From positions 1-33,562 of the forward strand of contig SHYG01000019.1 of assembly GCA_009692925.1 (NCBI GenBank): a DNA stretch of 33,562 bases. Direction: 5' to 3'. The notes beneath the pieces are model-generated. The model searched no databases and was not told the DNA's origin. It saw nothing but the letters and a program-made list of their open reading frames with translations. Within the stretch, counting starts at the first letter, position 1. Every line of letters starts with the position of its first letter. Both the position numbers and the translations under genes were made by a program. Origin of the DNA: Dehalococcoidia bacterium. GTDB taxonomy: Bacteria; Chloroflexota; Dehalococcoidia; Lucifugimonadales; UBA3495. This document shows, in pieces, positions 8,977-15,498 of this stretch.

Positions 8977-10062
8977 ATGGATATCGCGATTATTGGCCTG
9001 CCCCAGAGCGGCAAGACCACCCTGTTCAACGCCCTCACCAAGGGCAAGGCCGAAACCACCGGCGGCGCCGCGACGGAAATGCACGTCGGCGTGGTCAAGG
9101 TGCCAGACCCTCGCCTGCCGGTGCTGGCAGGGATATACCACCCCAAGAAATTGACCGCCGCGGAGATCAAGTATTGGGACGTGCCCGGCCCTGAGTCGCT
9201 GGCCCGGTCGCAGGGCATCGGGGGCAAGTTCCGCAACACCCTGCAGGCGGCGGATGCCTACCTGCTGGTGGTACGGGCCTTCACCAACCCGGCGGTGCCT
9301 CATCCTCAAGAGAGTGTGGACCCCAAGCGCGACCTGCTGGCCATGCTGGCGGAGCTGACCTTTGCCGACCTGGAGGTGCTGGAGCGGGTCGTCCAGCGGC
9401 AGGAGGAAGGCCTCAAGAAGTCCAAAACCGCGGAACGTCCGACTCTGATACGCCAGCAGGAAGCGGTGCAGAAGGTGCGCCGGGACATCGAGGCCGATAT
9501 ACCCCTGCGCCGCCAGACCCTAACCGAGTCCGAGTCCGTAGTGATGGTCAACTACGGGCTCCTCACCGGCAAGCCGGTCATCGTGGTCTTCAACACCGAT
9601 GAGTCGGGGCCGGAGTTGTCTTTCAGCGGGCTGGGGTTGGAGGAGAAGGTGATTGCCGGACTGGGTCAGGTGAACGCCTGCGCCCGGCTGGAGGCCGAGC
9701 TGGCGCTGATGACCGAGGACGAGGAGCTGGAGTTTCGTCAGGCCCTGGGCCAGGGGGAACCGGCCCGGAACCGGGTGATTCAGATCAGCTACCAGACCCT
9801 GGGGCTTATCTCCTTCCTCACCGTGGGCGAGGACGAGGTGCGGGCCTGGAGCATTCCGGCGGAGACGCAGGCCCAGAAGGCGGCCGGCACGATCCATACC
9901 GACTTCACCCGCGGGTTCATCCGCGCGGAGGTCATCCCCTACGCCGACCTAGTGCGCTGCGGCAGCACCGGCCAGGGGCGCAAGGAAGGCGTGCTGCGGT
10001 CGGAGGGCAAGACCTACCCGGTGCAGGACGGGGATGTAATCAACTTCCTGATTAACGTCTGA
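8977..10062 (+). CDS. ychF: Redox-regulated ATPase YchF (Obg family)
   Basis: A 361-residue universal P-loop NTPase of the Obg superfamily that prefers ATP and associates with ribosomes. G1 is GLPQSGKTTLFNAL (about 6-19), G3 lies at DVPGPE, and the G4 region reads FNTDES, lacking the Asp of NKxD, which explains ATP rather than GTP preference. The C-terminal TGS-type domain includes TVGEDEVRAWSIPAETQAQKAAGTIHTDFTRGFIRAEVI and ends YPVQDGDVINFLINV, as in the family. It starts 9 bases after the thiolase-like gene and is probably co-transcribed with it, although a functional link is not obvious. Confidence 0.93.
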   Translation: MDIAIIGLPQSGKTTLFNALTKGKAETTGGAATEMHVGVVKVPDPRLPVLAGIYHPKKLTAAEIKYWDVPGPESLARSQGIGGKFRNTLQAADAYLLVVRAFTNPAVPHPQESVDPKRDLLAMLAELTFADLEVLERVVQRQEEGLKKSKTAERPTLIRQQEAVQKVRRDIEADIPLRRQTLTESESVVMVNYGLLTGKPVIVVFNTDESGPELSFSGLGLEEKVIAGLGQVNACARLEAELALMTEDEELEFRQALGQGEPARNRVIQISYQTLGLISFLTVGEDEVRAWSIPAETQAQKAAGTIHTDFTRGFIRAEVIPYADLVRCGSTGQGRKEGVLRSEGKTYPVQDGDVINFLINV

Positions 10063-10076
10063 GAGGGGCCGCGATT

Positions 10077-10104
10077 CACCGCAGAGACGCAGAGGGCGCA
10101 GAGA
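10077..10104. repeat. CACCGCAGAGACGCAGAGG-type repeat (family C, copy 1)
   Basis: CACCGCAGAGACGCAGAGG continues as GCGCAGAGA. Related copies are at 21439-21468 (inverted) and in diverged form at 33171-33256. It is a short dispersed intergenic repeat without a coding role. Confidence 0.65.
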
Positions 10105-10169
10105 TGGTTCTGCTGCCTCTTGGCACTGGCGACATACACAAACAAAGGGGGTAGTAAGACCCCATCATA

Positions 10170-10655
10170 CTGACCATCCGCACCTTCAAGCCCTCCGAAA
10201 CCCAGGCGGTGCACCAGCTCTTCGCCAGCTCCCTCATGGACTTTGCCGGGGACATGAAGGACTCGGTGCAGGCCTACGTCCAGCACTCCCTGTCCGACGA
10301 CCTGGCGGACATCCCACGCCACTATCTGAATGACGTTGCCAGTCACTTCTGGGTGGCGGAGTCCGGCGGCAGCATCGTGGGGACAGTGGGAGTCCAGCGC
10401 CGCACCCGTGAAGAAGCGGAGTTGCGCCGGATGAGTGTGGCCGCGGGCCACCGCCGCCAGGGCATCGGCAGCAAGCTGCTCGACGTGGCGGAGGCCTTCT
10501 GCCGGGAGCAGGGCTACCAGCGGATCCACCTCACCACCGTCACCCTGTTGCAACCGGCTATCGCCATGTATCTGAAGCACGGCTACGGGCTGGCAGGCCA
10601 GGAGGAGTACGGGCAGGTGAGTGCCCAGCACTTTGTGAAGGAGCTGGGGCGCTAA
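10170..10655 (+). CDS. GNAT-family N-acetyltransferase
   Basis: Transfers an acetyl group from acetyl-CoA to an amine; substrate unknown. The acetyl-CoA loop reads ELRRMSVAAGHRRQGIGSKLLDVAEAF (R/Q-x-x-G-x-G/A motif), followed by LTTVTLLQPAIAMYLKHGYGLAG, as in NAT8/camello-like proteins. The normal N-terminal strand (TIRTFKPSETQAVHQLF) lies upstream of the first standard start (GTG 10209) in the same frame. The only codons available before a TAA stop at 10155 are GAC, CCC, ATC, ATA and CTG. I therefore propose CTG 10170 (or ATC 10164) as a non-standard start; otherwise the protein is truncated at 10209. Its stop codon overlaps the convergent VOC gene's stop. Confidence 0.75.
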   Translation: MTIRTFKPSETQAVHQLFASSLMDFAGDMKDSVQAYVQHSLSDDLADIPRHYLNDVASHFWVAESGGSIVGTVGVQRRTREEAELRRMSVAAGHRRQGIGSKLLDVAEAFCREQGYQRIHLTTVTLLQPAIAMYLKHGYGLAGQEEYGQVSAQHFVKELGR

Positions 10656-11014
10656 GACGCCAGCCGGCGGGCAAAGCTCAGCTCGTGGCCGTCGGGGTCG
10701 GTGACGTGGAAGTAACGCTCACCCCAGGAGGCATCCTCGGGCGGCGCTTCAATTCCGGGCGTCTGCGCCTCGGTGAGTTTGCGGTACAAGGCGTCCACGT
10801 CGTCCACGTAGAAGATAATGCGCCCCCACCAGGACCACTCGCCCCCTGGCGTCAACACCAAATTCAGATGGCCTTCGCCGACTCGGAAGGAGCTGAACTC
10901 CTCTTCCTCACCGCCGTAGCGCAGCGGCAGGCCCACCCCGTCGCGGTAGAAAGCCAACGACCGGGCCATGTCCCGCACCGCCAGGGTGACGGCGCTGATG
11001 CTCTGGACCGTCAC
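10652..11014 (-). CDS. VOC-superfamily (glyoxalase/bleomycin-resistance-like) protein
   Basis: A 120-residue vicinal-oxygen-chelate protein of one double beta-alpha-beta-beta-beta unit: SAVTLAVRDMARSLAFYRDGVGLPLRYG, then LNLVLTPGGEW, IIFYVDDVDALYRKLTEAQ and a closing ERYFHVTDPDGHELSFARRL. Metal-ligand-like residues include the final Glu of DPDGHELSF. Activity (lyase, dioxygenase or binding protein) cannot be assigned. GTG 11014 preceded by GAGGAAG is chosen; a longer frame to 11215 would overlap larE and contains no domain. It is convergent with the GNAT gene (stop codons overlap) and divergent from larE. Confidence 0.8.
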   Translation of the reverse strand: MTVQSISAVTLAVRDMARSLAFYRDGVGLPLRYGGEEEEFSSFRVGEGHLNLVLTPGGEWSWWGRIIFYVDDVDALYRKLTEAQTPGIEAPPEDASWGERYFHVTDPDGHELSFARRLAS

Positions 11015-11076
11015 GGTGTCTTCCTCATGCCGCCGGGCTGCGGGCCAATTGGCCGTATAGTACAATAGGGCGCAAA

Positions 11077-11122
11077 GGTGATAGTCACCACTCCATCTTA
11101 CCATCCTTGCTATAACGCAAGG
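11077..11122. promoter_or_regulatory. Two dyads in the VOC/larE divergent region
   Basis: GGTGA-TAG-TCACC (11077-11089) is a 13-base dyad. CCTTGC-TATAAC-GCAAGG (11105-11122) is an 18-base dyad whose central TATAAC is a plausible -10 box for larE. Both are operator-like. No good -35 was found. Confidence 0.4.
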
Positions 11123-11135
11123 CCAGGAGAAGCAG

Positions 11136-11978
11136 ATGCCGCAGGACGGGGCAGCGCCGCACAATTCAGGCAGGCTGGGCTCGCTTGAGTGCCTGGAGAC
11201 TATTCTCCGGGACATGGGGTCGGTGGTGGTCGCCTACTCCGGCGGGGTGGACAGCGCCCTGCTGGCGGTGGCGGCCCATCGCACTCTGGGGGCCAAGGCG
11301 CTGGCGGTCACCGCGGTATCCCCCGCCCTGGCGGCGCGGGAGCTGGAAGAAGCCACCCGCCTGGCCGTCCAATTCGGCATGCACCACCGCACCATCCAGA
11401 CCCAGGAGATGGAGCGGGAAGGCTACGTCGCCAACTCGGCGCGCCGCTGCTACTTCTGCAAGACCGAGCTTTATGCCCAGCTATGCACCCTGGCGCAGGA
11501 TGAGGGCTACGCCTGGGTGGCCAGCGGCGCCAACACTGGCGACCTGGGCGACTACCGGCCCGGCCTAGAGGCCGCCGCCGAGCACCGGGTGCGCTCGCCG
11601 CTGGTGGAGGCCGGACTGGACAAGGCCGCGGTGCGCCGGCTGGCCCAGGCCCTGAGCATCCCCATCTGGGACAAACCGGCCCAGCCCTGCCTGTCCTCGC
11701 GCATCCCTTACGGCACGCCGGTGACGGTGGAGACCCTGTCAAAGATCGAGCGGGCGGAGGACTACCTGCGGGGCCTGGGCCTGCGCGAGGTGCGGGCGCG
11801 CCATCACGACAAGCTGTGCCGCATCGAAGTAGGCGAGCAGGAGCTGGAGCTGGCGATGGCGCACCGGCGGGAGATTGTGGCAAATCTCAAGAAAATTGGC
11901 TATTTGTGGGTGTCCCTGGACCTGGCCGGCCTGCGCTCCGGCAGCCTCAACGACCAGCTGAAGGTGCGCCTTGACTAA
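11136..11978 (+). CDS. larE: ATP-dependent sacrificial sulfur transferase LarE
   Basis: LarE adenylylates a carboxylate of pyridinium biscarboxylic acid mononucleotide and donates the sulfur of its own cysteine, giving the thio-groups of the nickel-pincer cofactor used by lactate racemase and related enzymes. The 280-residue protein has the PP-loop SGGVDS (35-40), the RCYFCK pair (Cys105, Cys108), SGANTGDLGDYRPG (130-143), and WDKPAQPCLSSRIPYG with Cys185 at the sacrificial position, so the single-use (cysteine-sacrificing) mechanism is expected. ATG 11136 follows AGGAGA. larC lies 104 bases downstream and larB about 3.5 kb downstream; no larA is in the window. Confidence 0.92.
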   Translation: MPQDGAAPHNSGRLGSLECLETILRDMGSVVVAYSGGVDSALLAVAAHRTLGAKALAVTAVSPALAARELEEATRLAVQFGMHHRTIQTQEMEREGYVANSARRCYFCKTELYAQLCTLAQDEGYAWVASGANTGDLGDYRPGLEAAAEHRVRSPLVEAGLDKAAVRRLAQALSIPIWDKPAQPCLSSRIPYGTPVTVETLSKIERAEDYLRGLGLREVRARHHDKLCRIEVGEQELELAMAHRREIVANLKKIGYLWVSLDLAGLRSGSLNDQLKVRLD

Positions 11979-11999
11979 CATGGCAGAAGTTGAGCCTCC

Positions 12000-12033
12000 G
12001 AAATCCCCCCAACCCCCCTTTGCAAAGTGGGGA
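12000..12033. repeat. Palindromic repeat (family A, copy 3)
   Basis: GAAATCCCCCCAACCCCCCT continues TTGCAAAGTGGGG. It matches the family A copies at 3490-3545 and 5898-5932. It lies in the 104-base larE-larC spacer, where it may form a hairpin. Confidence 0.7.
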
Positions 12034-12082
12034 CTGAAGAAGTTTTCACTCCAGTAAATTCCCGGCCAACGGAGATCGCCTC

Positions 12083-13285
12083 GTGCAAGTAGCCTACATC
12101 CAGTCCATCGGCGGGGCCAGCGGCGACATGCTGCTGGGCGCCCTGCTGGATTTGGGCCTGCCCCTGGACACCCTGCTGCGGGATCTGGACAAGCTGGGGC
12201 TGGAAGGCTACAAGCTGTCCGCCCGTCAGGAGACCCGGCGCGAGATGCGCGGCACCCACCTGAAAGTAACCCTGGCAGACTCAACTCGCCATTCGCCTCG
12301 CGCCCTGCTGGAGATTGTGGGGCGCAGCGCCCTCACCCAGGGGGTTAAGGACCAGGCGGCAAGGGTTCTGACCGCCCTGTGGCAGGCGGAGAGCCGCGTG
12401 CACGGCCAGCCCGCGGAGGCCCTGGAACTGGAGGAGCTGGGCAGCATCGACACCCTTATCGACGTGGTGGGGTTTGCCATCGGCCTGGCGCAGCTAGGGG
12501 TGGGCCAGGTCTACGCCGCGCCCCTGGTGCTGGGAGAGGCTGCCCCACCCCGGCGACCAGGCGGCTACCCCAACCCGGCGCCGGCCACCCTGGAGCTGGT
12601 GGCGATGTCCGGCGCGCCGGTGGCTGCCGACCGTCCCACCTTCCAGGACGCCGGAGAGCTGACCACCCCCACGGGCGCGGCAATCATCACCACCCTGGCC
12701 CGCTTTGAGCGGCCCGCCATGTCGGTGCGGCGCATCGGCGTGGGCTTGGGCGCCCGCGACCCGGCAGGCTTCCCCAACGCGGTGCGCGTCTGGCTGGGGG
12801 AGACGGCGGCCCAGCCTGCCACGACTGTAGCCCAGTTCCAAAGCGGTGTGGTGCTGCTGGAGACCAACCTGGACGACGCACCCGGCCTGGTGCTGGGCTA
12901 CACCCAGGAACGCCTGTTTGAGCTGGGAGCCCTGGACGTGTGGCACACCCCGGTACAGATGAAGAAGAACCGGCCCGGCGTTGTTCTGTCGGCGCTGGTG
13001 CCCGCCAGCCTGGAGGCCGCCGCGGTGGAGCTAATTCTGCGAGAGACGCCCACCCTGGGGGTGCGCACCCGCCCGGTGGAGCGGTACGTGGCCCGGCGCG
13101 AGAGCGTGAACATGGAATCCGAGCTGGGGGCCATCAGCGTAAAGCTTAAGTGGTTGGGTGACGCAGTGGTGGGCGCGGCCCCCGAGTTCGACGACTGCCG
13201 GCGCATTGCCCTGGAGCGGGGATTGCCCTTCCAGGATGTGTACCAGAGCGCCGTGGCTCAGGCCCGCCGCCAGTTCCTCACCTGA
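12083..13285 (+). CDS. larC: LarC, nickel insertion protein for nickel-pincer cofactor (divergent)
   Basis: LarC inserts nickel into the bis-thiolated pyridinium mononucleotide in a CTP-dependent reaction. The 400-residue product is one continuous frame, unlike Lactiplantibacillus where a frameshift joins LarC1 and LarC2. Recognisable parts are GGASGDMLLGALLDLG (10-25), TTPTGAAIITTLA (194-206), ETNLDDAPGLVLGYTQERLFELGALDVWHTPVQMKKNRPG and LGVRTRPVERY. Compared with the consensus I remember, FDxFSGISGDM reads IQSIGGASGDM, VHFHEVGAxDS reads LELEELGSIDT (114-124), AHGxxPVPAPA reads GGYPNPAPA (160-168), and the histidine-rich segment is gone. The nickel chemistry may therefore differ. The start is GTG 12083. 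Confidence 0.85.
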   Translation: MQVAYIQSIGGASGDMLLGALLDLGLPLDTLLRDLDKLGLEGYKLSARQETRREMRGTHLKVTLADSTRHSPRALLEIVGRSALTQGVKDQAARVLTALWQAESRVHGQPAEALELEELGSIDTLIDVVGFAIGLAQLGVGQVYAAPLVLGEAAPPRRPGGYPNPAPATLELVAMSGAPVAADRPTFQDAGELTTPTGAAIITTLARFERPAMSVRRIGVGLGARDPAGFPNAVRVWLGETAAQPATTVAQFQSGVVLLETNLDDAPGLVLGYTQERLFELGALDVWHTPVQMKKNRPGVVLSALVPASLEAAAVELILRETPTLGVRTRPVERYVARRESVNMESELGAISVKLKWLGDAVVGAAPEFDDCRRIALERGLPFQDVYQSAVAQARRQFLT

Positions 13286-13298
13286 CCAACACTCTGGT

Positions 13299-13405
13299 CT
13301 AGCAGGCTGCTGAAAAACCCCGATCTTGCGAAAAATGGGCGGACTCTCAGATACGAAAATTGGGACGATTTCGGGCCGTCGACCCCTTTTTCAGCACCCT
13401 GCTAG
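13299..13405. mobile_element. MITE-like 107-base element with terminal inverted repeats
   Basis: The left end CTAGCAGGCTGCTGAAAAA (13299-13317) matches the reverse complement of the right end (CTAGCAGGGTGCTGAAAAA, 13387-13405) with one mismatch in 19. There is no coding capacity. Such GCTGAAAAA-ended elements are common non-autonomous repeats. Its right edge (CTAG) runs directly into GAGG, forming the AGGAGG ribosome binding site of the next gene. Confidence 0.7.
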
Positions 13406-13417
13406 GAGGAACGCGCT

Positions 13418-14077
13418 ATGGGTAGTCGTAAAGGACTGCTGCTGGGCATTGGCATTCTGGTACTGATTCCCGTCATTGGCATCGGCTGGTGGCTGCTTTC
13501 ACCTCTGCTGCTCAACAAGACCGTGGAGGAGGAGTTCCCGCTGGCCTCCAACGCCACCATCCCGCAGGGCATGACCCGCGCCGAGGTGGAAAAGAAGATG
13601 ATGGAGATGGCCTCTGTGAATAGTGAAGTCATGGACAAAATGCCCGACCTGATGGCCATGGACAAGATGCCTGCCGCGGGTGACGCCATGATGTACAAGA
13701 TACCGGTCAAGGACGCGGCGATGCCGGCTTCGCCAGTGCAGGTGAAGGCTGGCGCGTTCCGGGACGCGGACAGCTTCCACAAGGGCAGCGGGCAGGCGAC
13801 GATCTACCGCGCTCCCGACGGCAGCAGCCTGCTGCGGCTGGAGAACTTCCGCGTGACCAACGGCCCGGACCTGCACTTGCTGCTGACGCCCGCCGCGGAC
13901 CCCAAGAGCCGGGACGAGCTGACCTCAGCGGGCTACGTGGACCTGGGCAAACTCAAGGGCAACATGGGCAGCCAGAACTACCCCATCCCGGCAGGCGTGG
14001 ACGTGGCGGGCTTGCGCAGTGTGGTCATCTACTGCCTGCCCTTCCAGGTGGTGTTCAGCGTGGCGGTGTTGAAGTAG
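13418..14077 (+). CDS. Membrane-anchored DM13-domain protein with Met-rich segment
   Basis: A 219-residue protein. Residues 6-32 form one transmembrane helix (LLLGIGILVLIPVIGIGWWLL), leaving an outside domain. Residues 61-102 contain eleven methionines, in runs such as MDKMPDLMAMDKMP, resembling copper-binding Met-rich segments. The C-terminal part from VKAGAFRDADSFHKGSG through LRLENFRVTNGPDLHLLLTP to GLRSVVIYCLPFQVVFSVAVL matches the DM13 (electron transfer DM13) domain, including its conserved single Cys. DM13 domains are proposed to take part in redox chemistry; this role is inferred. It is monocistronic between a MITE-like element and the DUF4160 gene. Confidence 0.8.
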   Translation: MGSRKGLLLGIGILVLIPVIGIGWWLLSPLLLNKTVEEEFPLASNATIPQGMTRAEVEKKMMEMASVNSEVMDKMPDLMAMDKMPAAGDAMMYKIPVKDAAMPASPVQVKAGAFRDADSFHKGSGQATIYRAPDGSSLLRLENFRVTNGPDLHLLLTPAADPKSRDELTSAGYVDLGKLKGNMGSQNYPIPAGVDVAGLRSVVIYCLPFQVVFSVAVLK

Positions 14078-14094
14078 CTACGCCCTGGGGTCTC

Positions 14095-14123
14095 TTGACT
14101 GCATGTATCGCTAATGATACACT
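14095..14123 (+). promoter_or_regulatory. Promoter with embedded operator-like dyad
   Basis: TTGACT (14095-14100), a 17-base spacer and TACACT (14118-14123) form a good sigma70-type promoter. TGTATC-GCTAAT-GATACA (14104-14109 and 14116-14121) is a perfect dyad lying between and over the promoter boxes, as expected for an autorepressor site. The second downstream gene encodes an XRE-type HTH that could bind it. Confidence 0.65.
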
Positions 14124-14176
14124 AATCCCATGCGCAGCAGTATTCACCCCATACACACCGAGGGGAGAGTTGACGC

Positions 14177-14413
14177 ATGCCCACCGTGGTATCAGAGGGA
14201 CAGTTTCGCTTTGTGGTGAATACTCGGGAGAACGATTTTGAGCCGCCCCACGTGCATGTCTGGGTCGGGAATGAGGACGTTTGTTGCATTGAGCTTAACG
14301 GCGGCAGCTTTATGGACGCGCCGCCGCCCGGCAACCACCGCAGCATCCTTGACGCGTATCGCAAGCACGCCGCAGCCATTCGCCAGGAATGGGACCGGAT
14401 TCACGGAAGGTAG
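14177..14413 (+). CDS. DUF4160 domain protein (possible toxin-like partner)
   Basis: A 78-residue protein with the DUF4160 layout: MPTVVSEGQFRFVVNTRENDFEPPHVHVWVGNEDVCCIELNGG, that is, an N-terminal MPTV strand, the EPPHVHV core and a short C-terminal helix rich in Lys, Arg and Glu. DUF4160 genes often sit next to DUF2442 genes and the pairs are suspected toxin-antitoxin-like modules; function is not established. A strong ribosome binding site (GAGGGGAGAG) precedes ATG 14177. The next gene starts 2 bases after its stop. Confidence 0.8.
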   Translation: MPTVVSEGQFRFVVNTRENDFEPPHVHVWVGNEDVCCIELNGGSFMDAPPPGNHRSILDAYRKHAAAIRQEWDRIHGR

Positions 14414-14415
14414 AT

Positions 14416-14910
14416 ATGCCAGCCCTTGCAACCCGGGTTAGAAACGCCGAACGCATGATGACCTACGCCAGCGCCACGGCTCAGGGCATTGAGCTTACCT
14501 TTGCCGACGGCAAGCAGGGGCTGATTCCATTTACCGCCATCCCGGAGATTCGGGGCATCGCCAATCTCACGGGCATTGACCTACCTAACCCATACCAGGT
14601 TGTCCTGAGCAGCGCCACTGGGGAGTCAGCGGAGATCCCCTGGGACTTTGCCCGGCACTACTGTGACGCCGAATACCGCCCCCGGGTGGAATCTGCCGGC
14701 CAGCGCGGCCAGGCGACTTTGGGCGCGCGAGTGCGGGCGCTGCGGGTTGCCTCGAACCTGACGCAAGCGGCGCTGGCCGACGCCGCGGGCATCGGGCGGG
14801 TCACGCTGGTGAGGATTGAGGGCGGCGAGCAATCCCCCAGGTACGAGACCCTAGTTTCCCTGGCCCAGGCGCTGGGGTGTACGCTGCAGGCGCTGGTGGC
14901 GGGCGATTAA
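14416..14910 (+). CDS. DUF2442 plus XRE-family HTH protein (antitoxin-like regulator)
   Basis: A 164-residue fusion. Residues 1-90 (RVRNAERMMTYASATAQGIELTFADGKQGLIPF through IDLPNPYQVVLSS and EIPWDFARHYCD) have a DUF2442 pattern. Residues about 102-161 are a classical Cro/CI helix-turn-helix: LGARVRALRVASNLTQAALADAAGIGRVTLVRIEGGEQSPRYETLVSLAQALG. The HTH suggests autoregulation through the dyad at 14104-14121. ATG 14416 is chosen over ATG 14389 because it has an upstream GGAAGG and begins just after the DUF4160 stop. Acting as an antitoxin to DUF4160 is inference from gene pairing. Confidence 0.8.
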   Translation: MPALATRVRNAERMMTYASATAQGIELTFADGKQGLIPFTAIPEIRGIANLTGIDLPNPYQVVLSSATGESAEIPWDFARHYCDAEYRPRVESAGQRGQATLGARVRALRVASNLTQAALADAAGIGRVTLVRIEGGEQSPRYETLVSLAQALGCTLQALVAGD

Positions 14911-14949
14911 GCCGGCCATCCTTAGACAAGCTCCGGATAAGCGTGTGTT

Positions 14950-14974
14950 CCGCTCGTGGCGAGCCTGTCGAACC
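14950..14974. repeat. Dispersed 25-base repeat (family B, copy 2)
   Basis: This is the inverted copy, with one mismatch, of the repeat embedded in queG at 4986-5010. It is intergenic here, between the DUF2442-XRE gene and a small membrane-protein gene. Confidence 0.75.
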
Positions 14975-15046
14975 ACGGATTAGGTTAAAATACCCGTGGC
15001 TCTGGGTTGGGAGTATCTCCATCATCTCCATCAGGGGACACACTGC

Positions 15047-15397
15047 ATGCTCAAGGGAGTCCTGGCGGCCTTCGGCATCATGCTGGGGCTGGCGCTGATC
15101 CCGCTGGTGAACCTGGCGGGCATCCCCTTTGGCCCCTTCATCGGGGCGTACTTCGGCATCCGCTTTGCCCGGGAACAGCCCGGAACTTACGCTGCCAAGG
15201 GAGTCAGGTTCGGCGCGCTGCTGGCGCTGCTGGCGCTGCTGGCGTCATCGGCGGCGGTGGCGGCGCTGATGGTCATGGTGGGCCTGAGCCAGCGCATGAC
15301 AATCCTGGCCTGGATTGGAGTGTTGGTATTCACCATGTACTCCGGCAGCATGGGCGCCCTGGGGGCGATGTACGCGCTGTTGAAGAAGGGCAGGTGA
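15047..15397 (+). CDS. Small hydrophobic membrane protein
   Basis: A 116-residue protein of about three or four transmembrane segments: GVLAAFGIMLGLALIPLVNLAGIPFGPFIGAYFGI (residues 4-38), FGALLALLALLASSAAVAALMVMVG (about 53-77), and MTILAWIGVLVFTMYSGSMGALGAMYALL (about 82-110), ending KKGR on the probable cytoplasmic side. The family is not recognised. ATG 15047 is preceded by AGGGGA; an upstream ATG at 14996 gives an unlikely polar extension. TAAAAT at 14986-14991 could be a -10 box without a clear -35. Confidence 0.6.
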   Translation: MLKGVLAAFGIMLGLALIPLVNLAGIPFGPFIGAYFGIRFAREQPGTYAAKGVRFGALLALLALLASSAAVAALMVMVGLSQRMTILAWIGVLVFTMYSGSMGALGAMYALLKKGR

Positions 15398-15431
15398 TGG
15401 GAGAGGTTGCCAGCTTGTTCTGCCCCCAAAC

Positions 15432-15461
15432 TTGACTTCCCCTTGGCGGCGCCCGTATCAT
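15432..15461 (+). promoter_or_regulatory. Candidate promoter for larB
   Basis: TTGACT (15432-15437), an 18-base spacer and TATCAT (15456-15461). It lies 38 bases before the larB ATG. A direct-repeat stretch (AGCTGATAGCTGACCGCTGA and following AAGCTC, 15470-15495), typical of another dispersed repeat, sits between promoter and gene. Confidence 0.5.
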
Positions 15462-15498
15462 CCTGCCAAAGCTGATAGCTGACCGCTGAAAGCTCGTT

